Below the pieces are notes generated by a model that was not told where the DNA came from, made no database searches, and saw only the letters and a list, made by a program, of their open reading frames with translations. A DNA stretch of 64,000 bases from CAZPQN01 sp964588795 (lineage in GTDB: Bacteria; Fidelibacterota; UBA2242). This document shows positions 35,446 to 44,844 of the stretch, in pieces. The stretch is from the NCBI GenBank assembly GCA_964588795.1, contig CAZPQN010000001.1, positions 1-64,000 on the forward strand, written 5' to 3'. The position numbers and the translations under genes are program-made. How positions within the stretch are numbered: the stretch's first letter is position 1; each line of letters begins with the position of its first letter.

Positions 35446-36498
35446 TCAAATCCTGAATGGCACCGGTACAAAGGTCAGCACGAAAATTACCAGCGCTCCG
35501 ATACCGATTAGCTTTTCTCGCCACGTCAGCGGCGTTTCCAGATCATAAACCGGTGGATGCTTAACTTTTACCAGAAAAAAAACTAAGGTCACCCAGACTA
35601 ACCAGTTCAGGGACCGGGAAAAATAACTGAGCAGGATTGCGCCCCCGATAGCAGAATAGGCGATCGGCTGATAGTATTTATTTAGAAGCGCAAAGGCAAT
35701 GTGGCCACCGTCGAGCTGCCCGATGGGTAATAGATTCAGCATCGTGACCAGCAGTCCGATCCACGCCGCAAAACCTACCGGATGCAGAAGAATATCCTGC
35801 TCGTCCGTCAATCCCGGAAAGATTAGCGCGGAGGCAATTTTCATCAATAATGAATCACCCAGATGCAGACCGGCTGTTCCCGCGGTCGGAACAATTTTCG
35901 AAAAGTACAGGCCGATGAACAACGCTGGCAGAGCTACGATAAAGCCCGCAAAAGGCCCAGCGGCTCCGATTTCGATTAAGGCACGTCGCTGGCGTACGGG
36001 CGACCGCATTTTAATGAAAGCACCAAAAGTCCCGATAAAGGTCGGAGCTGGGATAAAATACGGCAGAGTAGCATCCACCTGATGTTTGCGTGCCGTCAGA
36101 AAATGACCCAACTCGTGCACTCCAAGGATTAGCATCAACGTCAGCGAAAACGGGATACCTTTCAGAAGTTTGACAGGTTGCTCCAGAGGATTGGCTCCTT
36201 CCATTAGAGCTCCGGCAAACAGAGTCGTCACGATCGTCGCCAAAAGCAGACCGAGATTGATCCAGGGTAGAGCCGGCCGGGTGTAGGGTCTGATGTAAAA
36301 ACGCATATAATCCGGGGTATTGACCAGCCGAATGGAGCGAATTATCCCGATGGAATTCTGTTCAATTTCGCCAAGTGTGCTACCCGGAAGGAGACTTCCT
36401 TCCAGAACCAGTTTTTTACCCTCTTCACCCACCCGGATGATTTGAATCCACTGACTGAGATGGAAGATGATCTCTTGGCGTCGGACGTTGTCCAGCAT
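35446..36498 (-). CDS. M50 family site-2-type membrane metalloprotease
   Basis: An integral-membrane protease cleaving substrates within the membrane. The zinc site is GVHELGHFLTARK at about 125-137; the third ligand is in NLLPIGQLDGGH. A soluble N-terminal domain of about 75 residues precedes the membrane region. No PDZ domain is present, so it is not the RseP type. 350 residues. First of a three-gene minus-strand operon with mltG and pcrA; substrate unknown. Confidence 0.88.
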   Translation of the reverse strand: MLDNVRRQEIIFHLSQWIQIIRVGEEGKKLVLEGSLLPGSTLGEIEQNSIGIIRSIRLVNTPDYMRFYIRPYTRPALPWINLGLLLATIVTTLFAGALMEGANPLEQPVKLLKGIPFSLTLMLILGVHELGHFLTARKHQVDATLPYFIPAPTFIGTFGAFIKMRSPVRQRRALIEIGAAGPFAGFIVALPALFIGLYFSKIVPTAGTAGLHLGDSLLMKIASALIFPGLTDEQDILLHPVGFAAWIGLLVTMLNLLPIGQLDGGHIAFALLNKYYQPIAYSAIGGAILLSYFSRSLNWLVWVTLVFFLVKVKHPPVYDLETPLTWREKLIGIGALVIFVLTFVPVPFRI

Positions 36499-36603
36499 TA
36501 ATCTTAAATTTTCCTGAAAAGACCGGAAAAACTTACGAAATAGTCGCTAAAAAACCAGTAATTTATATCTGTTGGCACGGGATGTTTTTTCCGTTAAAAA
36601 GAA

Positions 36604-38040
36604 ATGAATATTCGTAATTATCTATCCAATCGCTGGCATGTGCCTGGCGGCTATCGTGAAGTATTAACCATCGCACTTCCACTGGTTATCACTACCAGCG
36701 CCTGGTCACTGCAACATTTTATAGACCGGGTTTTCCTCAGCTGGTACGCAGCGGAAACGATTGCGGCTTCCATGCCGGCTGGTTTACTGAATTTCACTTT
36801 TATGAGCATATTCACCGGCACCGCCAGCTATGTCGGCACCTTCATCGCCCAATATATCGGCGCACGGCGCGATGCCGAAACCGGGAAAATGCTTTGGCAA
36901 AGTCTCTATATCGCGATCATTGGCGGTTGCGTGCATTTGGGGCTTCTGCCATTGGCACCTCATTTTTTTCGGTTTGCTGGTCATGGCGGTTTGGTATTTG
37001 CGTACGAAGTTGTCTATTTCCGTTACCTGTGTCTGGGCGCGTTTCCAGCCATTGCGGCTTCCGCTCTGGGCGGATTTTACGCGGGACAAGGGCGGACATT
37101 GCCGCTGATGTGGGTAAATTTTTCGGCTTCAGCGGTCAACATCGTTTTCGATTATTTACTGATTTTTGGGAAATTTGGTTTCCCGGAACTGGGCATCCAG
37201 GGTGCCGCCATTGCCACGGTGATGTCGGCAGTGACTGCTCTGATTATTTTCAGTGTCCTGATTTTTCGCCAGACGAATGAAAAACGCTTCCGGGTCATCA
37301 GTGCCTGGCGCTGGCAAAAGGCGGATTTCGGGCGTTTGCTCCGGTTTGGATTACCGGTCGGTACCCAGTTCTTTCTGGACATCGCCGGGTTCACGGTTTT
37401 TTTACTCCTGATGGGACGTCTGGGGACATTGCCACTCGCGGCTACCAATGTCACATTCAATATCAACAATCTCGCCTTCATGCCCATGATCGGTTTCGGG
37501 ATCGCGGTCTCGGTACTGGTTGGTCAGGCACTGGGAAGGGAGCGTCCTGATCTTGCCGAAAAGGCGACTTACAGCGCTTTCCACCTGACTATGTTTTATA
37601 TGGGATTGATGATTCTGGCGTACCTAACCGTTCCGGATCTCTTTCTGTTACCATTTGCCGCGCACGCCGACGCCGCCACTTTTTCTGAAATAAAAAAACT
37701 GTCAGTCGTCCTTTTGCGGCTGGTGGCTTTATACTCGGTTTTCGACACTTTCAACATCATTTTTTCCGGCGCCATCAAAGGGGCGGGCGATACGCGGTTC
37801 GTCATGTACATGTTGCTGGTATTGTCGGTACTGGTATTGATTATTCCAGCTTATGTCGTAATCGTCATACTAAAAGGCAGTGTCATCAGCGCCTGGATGT
37901 GTGCCACAGTTTACATTTGCCTGCTGGGCATCGCGTTCTTTGTACGATTTTTAAGTGGAAAATGGAAAACCATGCGCCTGATCGAGCCAAAACCTCCTCT
38001 ACTGCCCTCGACTTTCCCGGAAACTCCTACTCCGGATTAA
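36604..38040 (+). CDS. MATE family efflux transporter
   Basis: A 478-residue inner-membrane Na+/H+-coupled exporter of cationic compounds. Two repeated six-helix halves are evident, with the family's RxxVLTIALPLVITT entry and an internal repeat near residue 240 (FGRLLRFGLPVGTQFFLD). About 12 hydrophobic segments can be counted. It sits alone, divergent from the M50 gene; the substrate cannot be predicted. Confidence 0.9.
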   Translation: MNIRNYLSNRWHVPGGYREVLTIALPLVITTSAWSLQHFIDRVFLSWYAAETIAASMPAGLLNFTFMSIFTGTASYVGTFIAQYIGARRDAETGKMLWQSLYIAIIGGCVHLGLLPLAPHFFRFAGHGGLVFAYEVVYFRYLCLGAFPAIAASALGGFYAGQGRTLPLMWVNFSASAVNIVFDYLLIFGKFGFPELGIQGAAIATVMSAVTALIIFSVLIFRQTNEKRFRVISAWRWQKADFGRLLRFGLPVGTQFFLDIAGFTVFLLLMGRLGTLPLAATNVTFNINNLAFMPMIGFGIAVSVLVGQALGRERPDLAEKATYSAFHLTMFYMGLMILAYLTVPDLFLLPFAAHADAATFSEIKKLSVVLLRLVALYSVFDTFNIIFSGAIKGAGDTRFVMYMLLVLSVLVLIIPAYVVIVILKGSVISAWMCATVYICLLGIAFFVRFLSGKWKTMRLIEPKPPLLPSTFPETPTPD

Positions 38041-38049
38041 CGTCATATT

Positions 38050-40773
38050 TTAGCGCAGTAGGACAATCTTCCGGCGATAGAATTTTTTATGCTGTTCCAG
38101 TAAAAGCAGATACACTCCGCTGGCTGCCGGTCGGCCGAATTGATCCGCGCCTTCCCACTCGAGTATGTTAAGTCCCGCCTTTGGATTTGATATTCTCCAC
38201 TCCCGGAGTTGTGCCCCGCGCAGATTGAAAATTTGAAGCCTTACTTCGCGGTCTGCTTCAAGGTCAAGCGGTATGTAAAATTTAAGATGCCCGTTGGATT
38301 GGACGAAAGGATTGGGAAACGGTGGCAGAATCGCCGGAGCAGTAGCATTTGCCACTTTCGAACCGGTCAAATAAAAGGAGTAGTCGATGGTATCAATTCC
38401 ATTGAAAAATGAAAATGGGAGAATCTGGTCTTCATCCAGCGCCGGATCGTAGAAAACCTCACAGGTCAATGTATCAGTAGCGGTTACTTGTCCGGCATCC
38501 GGTATAAAAAACAGTCCTTTTGTGTGGCTGATAAAATGGAAATCCGCGTTAGCAGGACCGATATTAAATACGCGCATTGACAGACGCCGCCGACTGGCAG
38601 GTAATTCCATATTAATCGGGTACAAGGCGGCCTGGGGCCGTGATTTATTCCGCTCTAATACGGAAATAAATAAAGAATCCAATCCGTCATCGGTATTAAA
38701 AGTCAGAGTTTGGTTATGCACCCCGGGGTTCAGACCTGCCCGGCGCACGCAAACCTGCAGTTCCTGCGGATTGGCGTTGATGGTACCCTGCGGCGGAAGT
38801 AGGCTTAACCAGGAAGGCAAGGTGGTAGTCACTTGCCAATGCAAAGGTTCCGTACCCCTATTCATCACCAGAACCGTCTGGGTATCAGCTGCATTCCAGA
38901 ACCAAAGCGAATCCGGTTCCAGGCTGAGCTGAGCTGGTACGGTGATATTCTGACGGACAAGAGCATGGAGCATCCAGTCACCGCTGAGGACTTTATTATC
39001 AACTTTGAAATTGTCCAGATCAATAAAATTACCTCCTTGCCTCAGATAAGCCCGGTTCTTGCCCTGACCTGTAGCAGTATAACCTAAGGAATTCAGAGCA
39101 CTGGTGACCGAGATATAGAACGCAGGAAAATCGTGCAGTGGAATCGGTGTGGAAAAATCGCATCTGGTCCAGGTCGATCCTTCAGGAATACAGGTCGGAA
39201 TCGTCAATAGGGGTACGCCCGCCAGATTAGTATAGACGCGCACTGTGACCGGATTCTGATCGTAAGCCATCAGGCGTAAGCCGATCAGTTCGCTGGTTGG
39301 CAGATAACCGGTGAATTTTTCCGCGGCTTCGGCACCGTTCAACCGGATGAGATAGGTGACCGAATCGCTGCCGTTATTCAATTCCTCCTCAATAAATCCG
39401 CCGATACCTTCCGCACGGAAAGTCAGGGATGTTGTATTATTGACGATGACACTGGTTGAATACGGAACGAAAGTAATCCTGTCATAAGCACCACCAAAAA
39501 GGTGGTCATTCAATTCAAAACGGCCTTTAAGCAAGGGGAAAAACTCAATTTGCGGAACCGGATAATGCCGGATGACAGCCATACCCAAATTGCTGTTCAC
39601 AGCATGTTGAAGTGCAAATGCAACATCCTTCCCGGCATAAAACTGGATGTACTGCGCCGCGGCGGGCTGCAGGCTGGTCTTGACGGTATTTCCAGCCGTA
39701 AAGTTTGAACTGAAATATGGCGAACTGACCGAGGGAATGCTATTATCGCGATAACCATAGCGACCATTTTCTATTGAATCGTTATTCAGCAGGTTAGCCA
39801 GGAACCAATCGGTCAGCAGTTCAGCTTTGGTCAGCTCGAATCCCAGGGAGCGCACTGCCCGTTCATAGCTATCCAAAGAATTATAGGAATCCTGCACCAC
39901 TTTTTTCAAAACGGAAAGACCAAAGCGCTGATAAACATAATAGGTCCAAAGACCGACTTTGGCATAATCCGTCAGATCGCCATCGAATTTCAACAGGGAA
40001 CGGTTAGTTTCATGCATAAAATAACCAAACGAGCGTGCCGGTAACCCCAGAAGACGCGGTGCCAGCTCTGACAAACCCTCCACCAACCACACTTCTTCGT
40101 TGACATCATAACGATAATGAATCAGGTGTTGCAGTTCATGCGCCGCGGTGCTGAGCGTCATCGCATCATTGACGAGCGCCGGGTTAGTGTCAATATACAG
40201 AATTTCACCGTAGTTCCCCTTGCCGGCAACCTGATCGAGCGGGTCGAAATAACCGGCAACGTAAGCCTCCGACACGCCAGCCTGGTATTGATCCCGGACA
40301 TCGATCATTAGAATGAACAACTTGCCATTTTGATCGCGGTCAGGTATGTCACCGAAAATTTCAACTGCGTTGGAAAAAATCCCCTGCGCCGAATTCACCG
40401 AGCCCGCCGGCGTCCAATTGAGCATCACATCGCGCAGGTAGTCGACATCCGCCATGGTGACTCTGCCAGCGTCAAATTCAGTCGTTTCGACGTAAATGTC
40501 CAGAGCAGTACCTTGATATTTACGATAAAAAGCTACCTCGATAAATTTGGCATCTTCGCTGGTAATATCAGCACGGATGTTAAAAGTCGTATCGCCGACG
40601 GTTGGTTTAGCCAATGTCCGCAAGCTGTAATTCTGCACCGGCCGGTTCCAGATAAAAGGTGTTCCGGAAAGCGGTTGGGGCTGGAGTTCCAGCACTTGGG
40701 CACGGACTGGCGTCACCAGCAGTAATCCTGAAATCAGGGTCTGGCAAACCGGGGCAAGTCGGGCGCAGTTCAT
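38050..40773 (-). CDS. Large secreted metalloprotease-like protein with sorting domain
   Basis: 907 residues. The signal peptide ends near residue 26. A gluzincin-type site HELQH (212-216) with a downstream Glu at 232 (VEGLSE) resembles M30 hyicolysin-like proteases. The middle region includes beta domains and a segment (SLEPDSLWFWNAADTQTV onward) resembling choice-of-anchor repeats. The last 80 residues are a C-terminal sorting domain (PFPNPFVQSNGHLKFYIP, ending KIVLLR). Its start overlaps the gpsA stop by four bases, an odd partner for a secreted protease. Confidence 0.75.
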   Translation of the reverse strand: MNCARLAPVCQTLISGLLLVTPVRAQVLELQPQPLSGTPFIWNRPVQNYSLRTLAKPTVGDTTFNIRADITSEDAKFIEVAFYRKYQGTALDIYVETTEFDAGRVTMADVDYLRDVMLNWTPAGSVNSAQGIFSNAVEIFGDIPDRDQNGKLFILMIDVRDQYQAGVSEAYVAGYFDPLDQVAGKGNYGEILYIDTNPALVNDAMTLSTAAHELQHLIHYRYDVNEEVWLVEGLSELAPRLLGLPARSFGYFMHETNRSLLKFDGDLTDYAKVGLWTYYVYQRFGLSVLKKVVQDSYNSLDSYERAVRSLGFELTKAELLTDWFLANLLNNDSIENGRYGYRDNSIPSVSSPYFSSNFTAGNTVKTSLQPAAAQYIQFYAGKDVAFALQHAVNSNLGMAVIRHYPVPQIEFFPLLKGRFELNDHLFGGAYDRITFVPYSTSVIVNNTTSLTFRAEGIGGFIEEELNNGSDSVTYLIRLNGAEAAEKFTGYLPTSELIGLRLMAYDQNPVTVRVYTNLAGVPLLTIPTCIPEGSTWTRCDFSTPIPLHDFPAFYISVTSALNSLGYTATGQGKNRAYLRQGGNFIDLDNFKVDNKVLSGDWMLHALVRQNITVPAQLSLEPDSLWFWNAADTQTVLVMNRGTEPLHWQVTTTLPSWLSLLPPQGTINANPQELQVCVRRAGLNPGVHNQTLTFNTDDGLDSLFISVLERNKSRPQAALYPINMELPASRRRLSMRVFNIGPANADFHFISHTKGLFFIPDAGQVTATDTLTCEVFYDPALDEDQILPFSFFNGIDTIDYSFYLTGSKVANATAPAILPPFPNPFVQSNGHLKFYIPLDLEADREVRLQIFNLRGAQLREWRISNPKAGLNILEWEGADQFGRPAASGVYLLLLEQHKKFYRRKIVLLR

Positions 40774-41804
40774 TTCGGAAAAGAATGCCGTTCTGCGACA
40801 GGGTCGCGGGTCATCAGCTCGCGCATCGCCTGGCGGGGTGCTTTGCCCTCGAAAAGGATCTTATAGATTTCACTGGACAGTGGCATTAAAATCTCATATT
40901 TCTCCGCCATTTGGTGCACAGTTCTGCAGGTCATCACTCCCTCTGCCACCATGGACATACCATCCAGAACGTCATGCAGTTTGCGTCCCTTGCCGATTTC
41001 TTCCCCGACATAGCGGTTGCGACTATGCTTGCTACCGCAGGTTACGATCAGATCACCGACTCCGCTTAAGCCTGCAAAAGTGGCTTCCTGACCACCCAGT
41101 CTGACTCCCAGCCGGGTGATTTCTAAAAGCCCCCTGGTCATCAAGGCGGCTTTGGTGTTGTCGCCCAAATTCATCCCGTCACAGATACCAGCGGCAATGG
41201 CGATGACGTTTTTCACCGCGCCACCGATTTCCACCCCGACAATATCGCTGTTCGTATAAACCCGAAAGTAGTCGGAACGGAAAAGTTCCTGAACAAGTCT
41301 GGTCGTCAGCGAGTCTATTCCGGCCGCCACTACTGCCGTGGGGATTTCGCGGGCAACCTCCTCAGCGTGACTGGGACCATGCAGGGTGACAATTTTGTGG
41401 GGGGAGTGCGGTAAAATTTCCGCGATTAGTTCGCTCATCCGTTTCAGCGAATCGGACTCAATGCCTTTAGCCAAATTGACAAATACGGTATCTTCCCGAA
41501 TCCGCCCCCTGAGATTATTCAATAGGGCTCGGACTGTTTGAGCCGGAACGGCAATAATGCAGAAATCGGCATCCGGCACGACCTGGGCAATTTCAGCGGA
41601 TATGGGGAGCTCGTGTGGAATGGGGATACCTTCCAGTAAGGGATTGCGGTGCGTCTTATTCATAAACAGGACATTCTCCGGGAAATATTCCCACAGCTTC
41701 ACCGCGTAACCTTTTTTCCAGAGATGGATCGCGACCGTCGTACCCCAACTACCACCGCCGAGCACAGCGACACGTGTTTCAGGTTTGATCATTTTTTTAA
41801 TCAC
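40770..41804 (-). CDS. gpsA: NAD(P)-dependent glycerol-3-phosphate dehydrogenase
   Basis: Makes sn-glycerol 3-phosphate from dihydroxyacetone phosphate for phospholipid synthesis. GGGSWGTT (dinucleotide binding) is at the N-terminus, and the family stretches FVNLAKGIE, GPSHAEEVA, VEIGGAVKNVIAIAAGI and TFAGLSGVGDLIVTC are all present. About 340 residues. Start may be GTG 41804 or ATG 41792 (GGTGA 8 bases before); both overlap or touch the purM stop. Confidence 0.95.
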   Translation of the reverse strand: MIKKMIKPETRVAVLGGGSWGTTVAIHLWKKGYAVKLWEYFPENVLFMNKTHRNPLLEGIPIPHELPISAEIAQVVPDADFCIIAVPAQTVRALLNNLRGRIREDTVFVNLAKGIESDSLKRMSELIAEILPHSPHKIVTLHGPSHAEEVAREIPTAVVAAGIDSLTTRLVQELFRSDYFRVYTNSDIVGVEIGGAVKNVIAIAAGICDGMNLGDNTKAALMTRGLLEITRLGVRLGGQEATFAGLSGVGDLIVTCGSKHSRNRYVGEEIGKGRKLHDVLDGMSMVAEGVMTCRTVHQMAEKYEILMPLSSEIYKILFEGKAPRQAMRELMTRDPVAERHSFPK

Positions 41805-42798
41805 CGGCGATTACCTCACCTATCATTGTGGCGCGCTCGCCTTCCTCCTTCAATGAACGATAAATTGTATCACTATAAGCATTATCCGCAATCACAATCA
41901 TCCCGATTCCCAGATTGAATACCCGGCGCATTTCGGCTTCTTCTATATCGCCGGTCTGCTGAATCACATTGAAGATTGGCGGTCGGTTCCAGGCTTGCCA
42001 GTTGATGGCGAGTTTCAAGCCGGACGGTAACAAGCGGCGGGTGTTGCCGACGATTCCGCCGCCGGTGATATGGCTCAGTCCATGTAATCCCGGTTGGCCG
42101 AAAAGTGGTTTAAGGCAATCTAAATAGGAACGGTGGACGCTCAAGAGCGCATCGCCCAAGGTCTGTCCTAATTCCTCAATATAATCGCTTACCTGATATT
42201 TCTCCAGCAAGACCTTGCGAGCTAAGGAATAACCGTTGGTATGCAGACCGGTTGAACGTAACCCAATCAGCACATCGCCCACCCGCACCCGACCAACCAA
42301 CATGGCGGATTTTTCAACAATCCCGACAATCGTCCCGACTAAATCATAGTCCCGTGGCCGATAGATGCCCGGCATTTCCGCCATTTCTCCACCGATCAGC
42401 GCACACCCGTTCTCCCGACAGGCAGTTGCCATTCCGCTGACTAAGGTCTTGATTGTCTCGGGTTCAACCTGCCCGGTTCCGATATAATCGAGAAAAAAAA
42501 GCGGCCTGGCCCCCACCGTCAGAATATCATTGACGCAGTGGTTGACTAAGCATTGCCCCACCGTATCATACCGCTGCAGCAGATTGGCAATCATCAATTT
42601 GGTACCAACGCCATCGGTGCTGGCGACCAAGACCGGTTCCCGATACTCCTGCACCGGAATCTGATAGCACCCCCCGAACAATCCAAGGTCTGTCAGGACA
42701 GCGGGAGTATAGGTTTCCCGAACCAATGTTTTGATCTGGTCTACGGCCTGCTCACCAGCGGTAATATTGACACCGGCCTCCCGATATGAAATTGACAT
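41797..42798 (-). CDS. purM: Phosphoribosylformylglycinamidine cyclo-ligase (AIR synthetase)
   Basis: ATP-dependent ring closure of FGAM to AIR in purine synthesis. ASTDGVGTKLMIA, the NHCVNDILTVGARPLFFLDY stretch and the GLHTNGYSLAR, HITGGG signatures are all visible over 333 residues. Its ATG shares one base with the stop of the acyl-CoA synthetase gene (TAATG), so translation is coupled. Confidence 0.96.
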   Translation of the reverse strand: MSISYREAGVNITAGEQAVDQIKTLVRETYTPAVLTDLGLFGGCYQIPVQEYREPVLVASTDGVGTKLMIANLLQRYDTVGQCLVNHCVNDILTVGARPLFFLDYIGTGQVEPETIKTLVSGMATACRENGCALIGGEMAEMPGIYRPRDYDLVGTIVGIVEKSAMLVGRVRVGDVLIGLRSTGLHTNGYSLARKVLLEKYQVSDYIEELGQTLGDALLSVHRSYLDCLKPLFGQPGLHGLSHITGGGIVGNTRRLLPSGLKLAINWQAWNRPPIFNVIQQTGDIEEAEMRRVFNLGIGMIVIADNAYSDTIYRSLKEEGERATMIGEVIAGD

Positions 42799-44609
42799 TA
42801 TCCTTCTGCTTCCTGGTACATGGCATCAATGAGTTCGGCGTAGCGTTTTTCAACCACGTTGCGTTTTACCTTCAAGGAAGGCGTCAGTTCCCCGCTTTCG
42901 ATGGTAAATTCCTGGGATAAAAGAATATATTTCTTCACCTTTTCAAATTGGGCAAACCCTTCCATCGACTCGGCAATCACGCGGTCGTATAACTCCTTAA
43001 CCGCCGGCAGGGTGATGAGCGATTCATGGTCAGTATAGGCCAATCCTTTTTCCTTCGCCCAGGCTTCTAGGTTGACAAAAGCCGGCACGATCAGCGCCGA
43101 GACAAACTTGCGCTTGTCACCAATGACGACGATCTGCTCGATCCATTTGGAAGTCACCAGTACATTTTCCATCGGTTGCGGTGCGACATTTTTCCCGCCG
43201 GAGGTCACCAGGATATTTTTCTTGCGGTCAGTAATCGTGATATAGCCATCTTCATCCATCATGCCGACATCGCCCGTATGAAACCAGCCACTCGGCTCAA
43301 TCACTTCGCGGGTTGCATCATCGTCCTTGAAATAGCCTTTCATCACGTGCGGTCCGCGCGTCAGAATTTCGCCATCGGCGGCGATCTGTACTTCGACACC
43401 GGGTATGGCTCTGCCGACTGTCCCCAGTTTATTTTTTTCGAGAGGGTTGATTGATATAACCGGCGAGGTCTCCGTCAGACCGTATCCTTCCAGAATTGCG
43501 ATACCCGCCGCCCGGAAGAATTCCGCAATCTCCTTGGATAGCGGAGCTCCGCCGGAAACGAAAAAGCGCAGACGACCGCCGACGCGCTCTTTGAGTTTAT
43601 GAAAAACCAGCTTCTCCGCCACTGCCAGCTTCGTGCTTAAAAGCGAGCCGGGTTTTTTCCCGGCATTGTTTTTTTGATCGGCTTTCTTTCCCGCGTCTAT
43701 CGCCCACCAAAACAAATTGCGTTTGATCGCTGATGATGCGGCGATATTATCAATGATTTTGGCGTATACCTTCTCGTAGAAGCGCGGCACGGCGGTCATC
43801 AGAGTCGGATGAATCTCCCGCATGTTATCTGCAACCGTATTGATGCTTTCGGCATAACAAATTTTTGCCCCGATTCCGGTCGCCAAATAATGGCCTGCCA
43901 TGCGCTCAAAACTATGACTCAGTGGTAAAAACGACAGAAATATGTCATTTTCATCGGCGTGGATGACTTGCAAAGAGCCCTGGATGTTGGAAGTTAAATT
44001 GCGATGGGTCAGCATTACCCCTTTGGGTTCACCGGTAGTCCCCGAGGTATAAATCAAGGTCAGCAAATCCTCCGGCAGGATATTTTTAATCCCATCTTCA
44101 AAATTTCCTGGGTGTTCACTGTTATAGGTGGCACCGATTTCCAGCAGCCGCCTCAGCGTCATTACCTGGGGATGACTAATGGAAGTATCATCAAGGACAA
44201 TAATCTTTTCCACTTTGGTCAGCTCCGGAAGCAGGGGCAGGACCTTTTCGGTCTGTTCCCGGTCACCGCATAGCAGAAAACGAGCCTCCGAATGCTGAGC
44301 GATCCACCAGATCTGTTTGGGGGTCAGGGTGGGGTAAATCGTCACTACGACACCGCGGGCACAGACAATGCTGTAATCAGCCAGCGCCCATAGTTGATTA
44401 TTGGGTGCAATGATTGCGACTCGCTCTTCGTTTTTAAGTCCCAGCGACTTCAATCCGCCGGTAATTTTTTCAACTTGCTCGCGTACCTGAGTGAAGGTGA
44501 GTTCCTGCCATTGTTCACCCACTTTGAATCCATAAGCTGCCTTACCGGCATATTTTGCGGTGACACTGGTAAACATTTCGGCGATTGTCTGATAAGTAAA
44601 ATCTGACAT
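42798..44609 (-). CDS. Long-chain acyl-CoA synthetase (AMP-forming)
   Basis: Activates fatty acids to acyl-CoA. The AMP-binding motif IYTSGTTGEPKGVMLTHRN, the ILEGYGLTE stretch and the ITDRKKNILVTSGGKNV hinge are all present; 603 residues, the length of the bacterial FadD/ACSL-like group. First gene of an overlapping run with purM, gpsA and a secreted protease gene. A hairpin and the tRNA-Leu gene lie between it and the next leftward operon. Confidence 0.93.
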   Translation of the reverse strand: MSDFTYQTIAEMFTSVTAKYAGKAAYGFKVGEQWQELTFTQVREQVEKITGGLKSLGLKNEERVAIIAPNNQLWALADYSIVCARGVVVTIYPTLTPKQIWWIAQHSEARFLLCGDREQTEKVLPLLPELTKVEKIIVLDDTSISHPQVMTLRRLLEIGATYNSEHPGNFEDGIKNILPEDLLTLIYTSGTTGEPKGVMLTHRNLTSNIQGSLQVIHADENDIFLSFLPLSHSFERMAGHYLATGIGAKICYAESINTVADNMREIHPTLMTAVPRFYEKVYAKIIDNIAASSAIKRNLFWWAIDAGKKADQKNNAGKKPGSLLSTKLAVAEKLVFHKLKERVGGRLRFFVSGGAPLSKEIAEFFRAAGIAILEGYGLTETSPVISINPLEKNKLGTVGRAIPGVEVQIAADGEILTRGPHVMKGYFKDDDATREVIEPSGWFHTGDVGMMDEDGYITITDRKKNILVTSGGKNVAPQPMENVLVTSKWIEQIVVIGDKRKFVSALIVPAFVNLEAWAKEKGLAYTDHESLITLPAVKELYDRVIAESMEGFAQFEKVKKYILLSQEFTIESGELTPSLKVKRNVVEKRYAELIDAMYQEAEG

Positions 44610-44638
44610 GTTTGCCCCCTTTCGTTATTAATTTTTTC

Positions 44639-44669
44639 TTGTTTAAATGCCCCAAAAAGCGAATATTAA
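44639..44669 (+). promoter_or_regulatory. Possible tRNA-Leu promoter
   Basis: TTGTTT (44639-44644) and TATTAA (44664-44669), spacer 19, just ahead of the tRNA. The -10 lies in the loop of a hairpin (44654-44679). Weak spacing makes this a tentative call. Confidence 0.3.
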
Positions 44670-44679
44670 TGCGCTTTTT
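44654..44679. repeat. Hairpin abutting tRNA-Leu
   Basis: AAAAAGCG (44654-44661) pairs with CGCTTTTT (44672-44679) around a 10-base loop, ending exactly at the first base of the tRNA. With A/T at both ends it resembles a bidirectional terminator or a processing structure between the divergent fadD-type gene and the tRNA. Confidence 0.6.
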
Positions 44680-44763
44680 GCCGAGGTGGTGAAATTGGTA
44701 GACGCAGTGGACTCAAAATCCACCGGACTTCGGTCCATGGGGGTTCGATTCCCCCCCCCGGCA
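44680..44763 (+). tRNA. tRNA-Leu (anticodon CAA)
   Basis: An 84-base class II tRNA with a long variable arm. The anticodon loop CTCAAAA is closed by GTGGA/TCCAC, giving anticodon CAA (codon UUG). T arm GGGGG-TTCGATT-CCCCC and a D arm with GGTAGACGC are intact. The acceptor stem GCCGAGG/CCCCGGC has one A-C mismatch at pair 5-68. CCA is not encoded (A is followed by CAC). Nine consecutive C at 751-759 of this kilobase are a possible sequencing trouble spot. Confidence 0.93.
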
Positions 44764-44844
44764 CACTGTCTTATAAACCGTTCCCCGGCGATCATTGGTT
44801 GACCTGTTTAGCTAGCAACAAGCAATTAGCACCGATTAAACGGT

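Noticed and set aside
36575..36603. Sigma54-like promoter (TTGGCACGGG) ahead of the MATE gene
   Set aside because: The -12 GC is missing at the required spacing, so only the -24 half matches.
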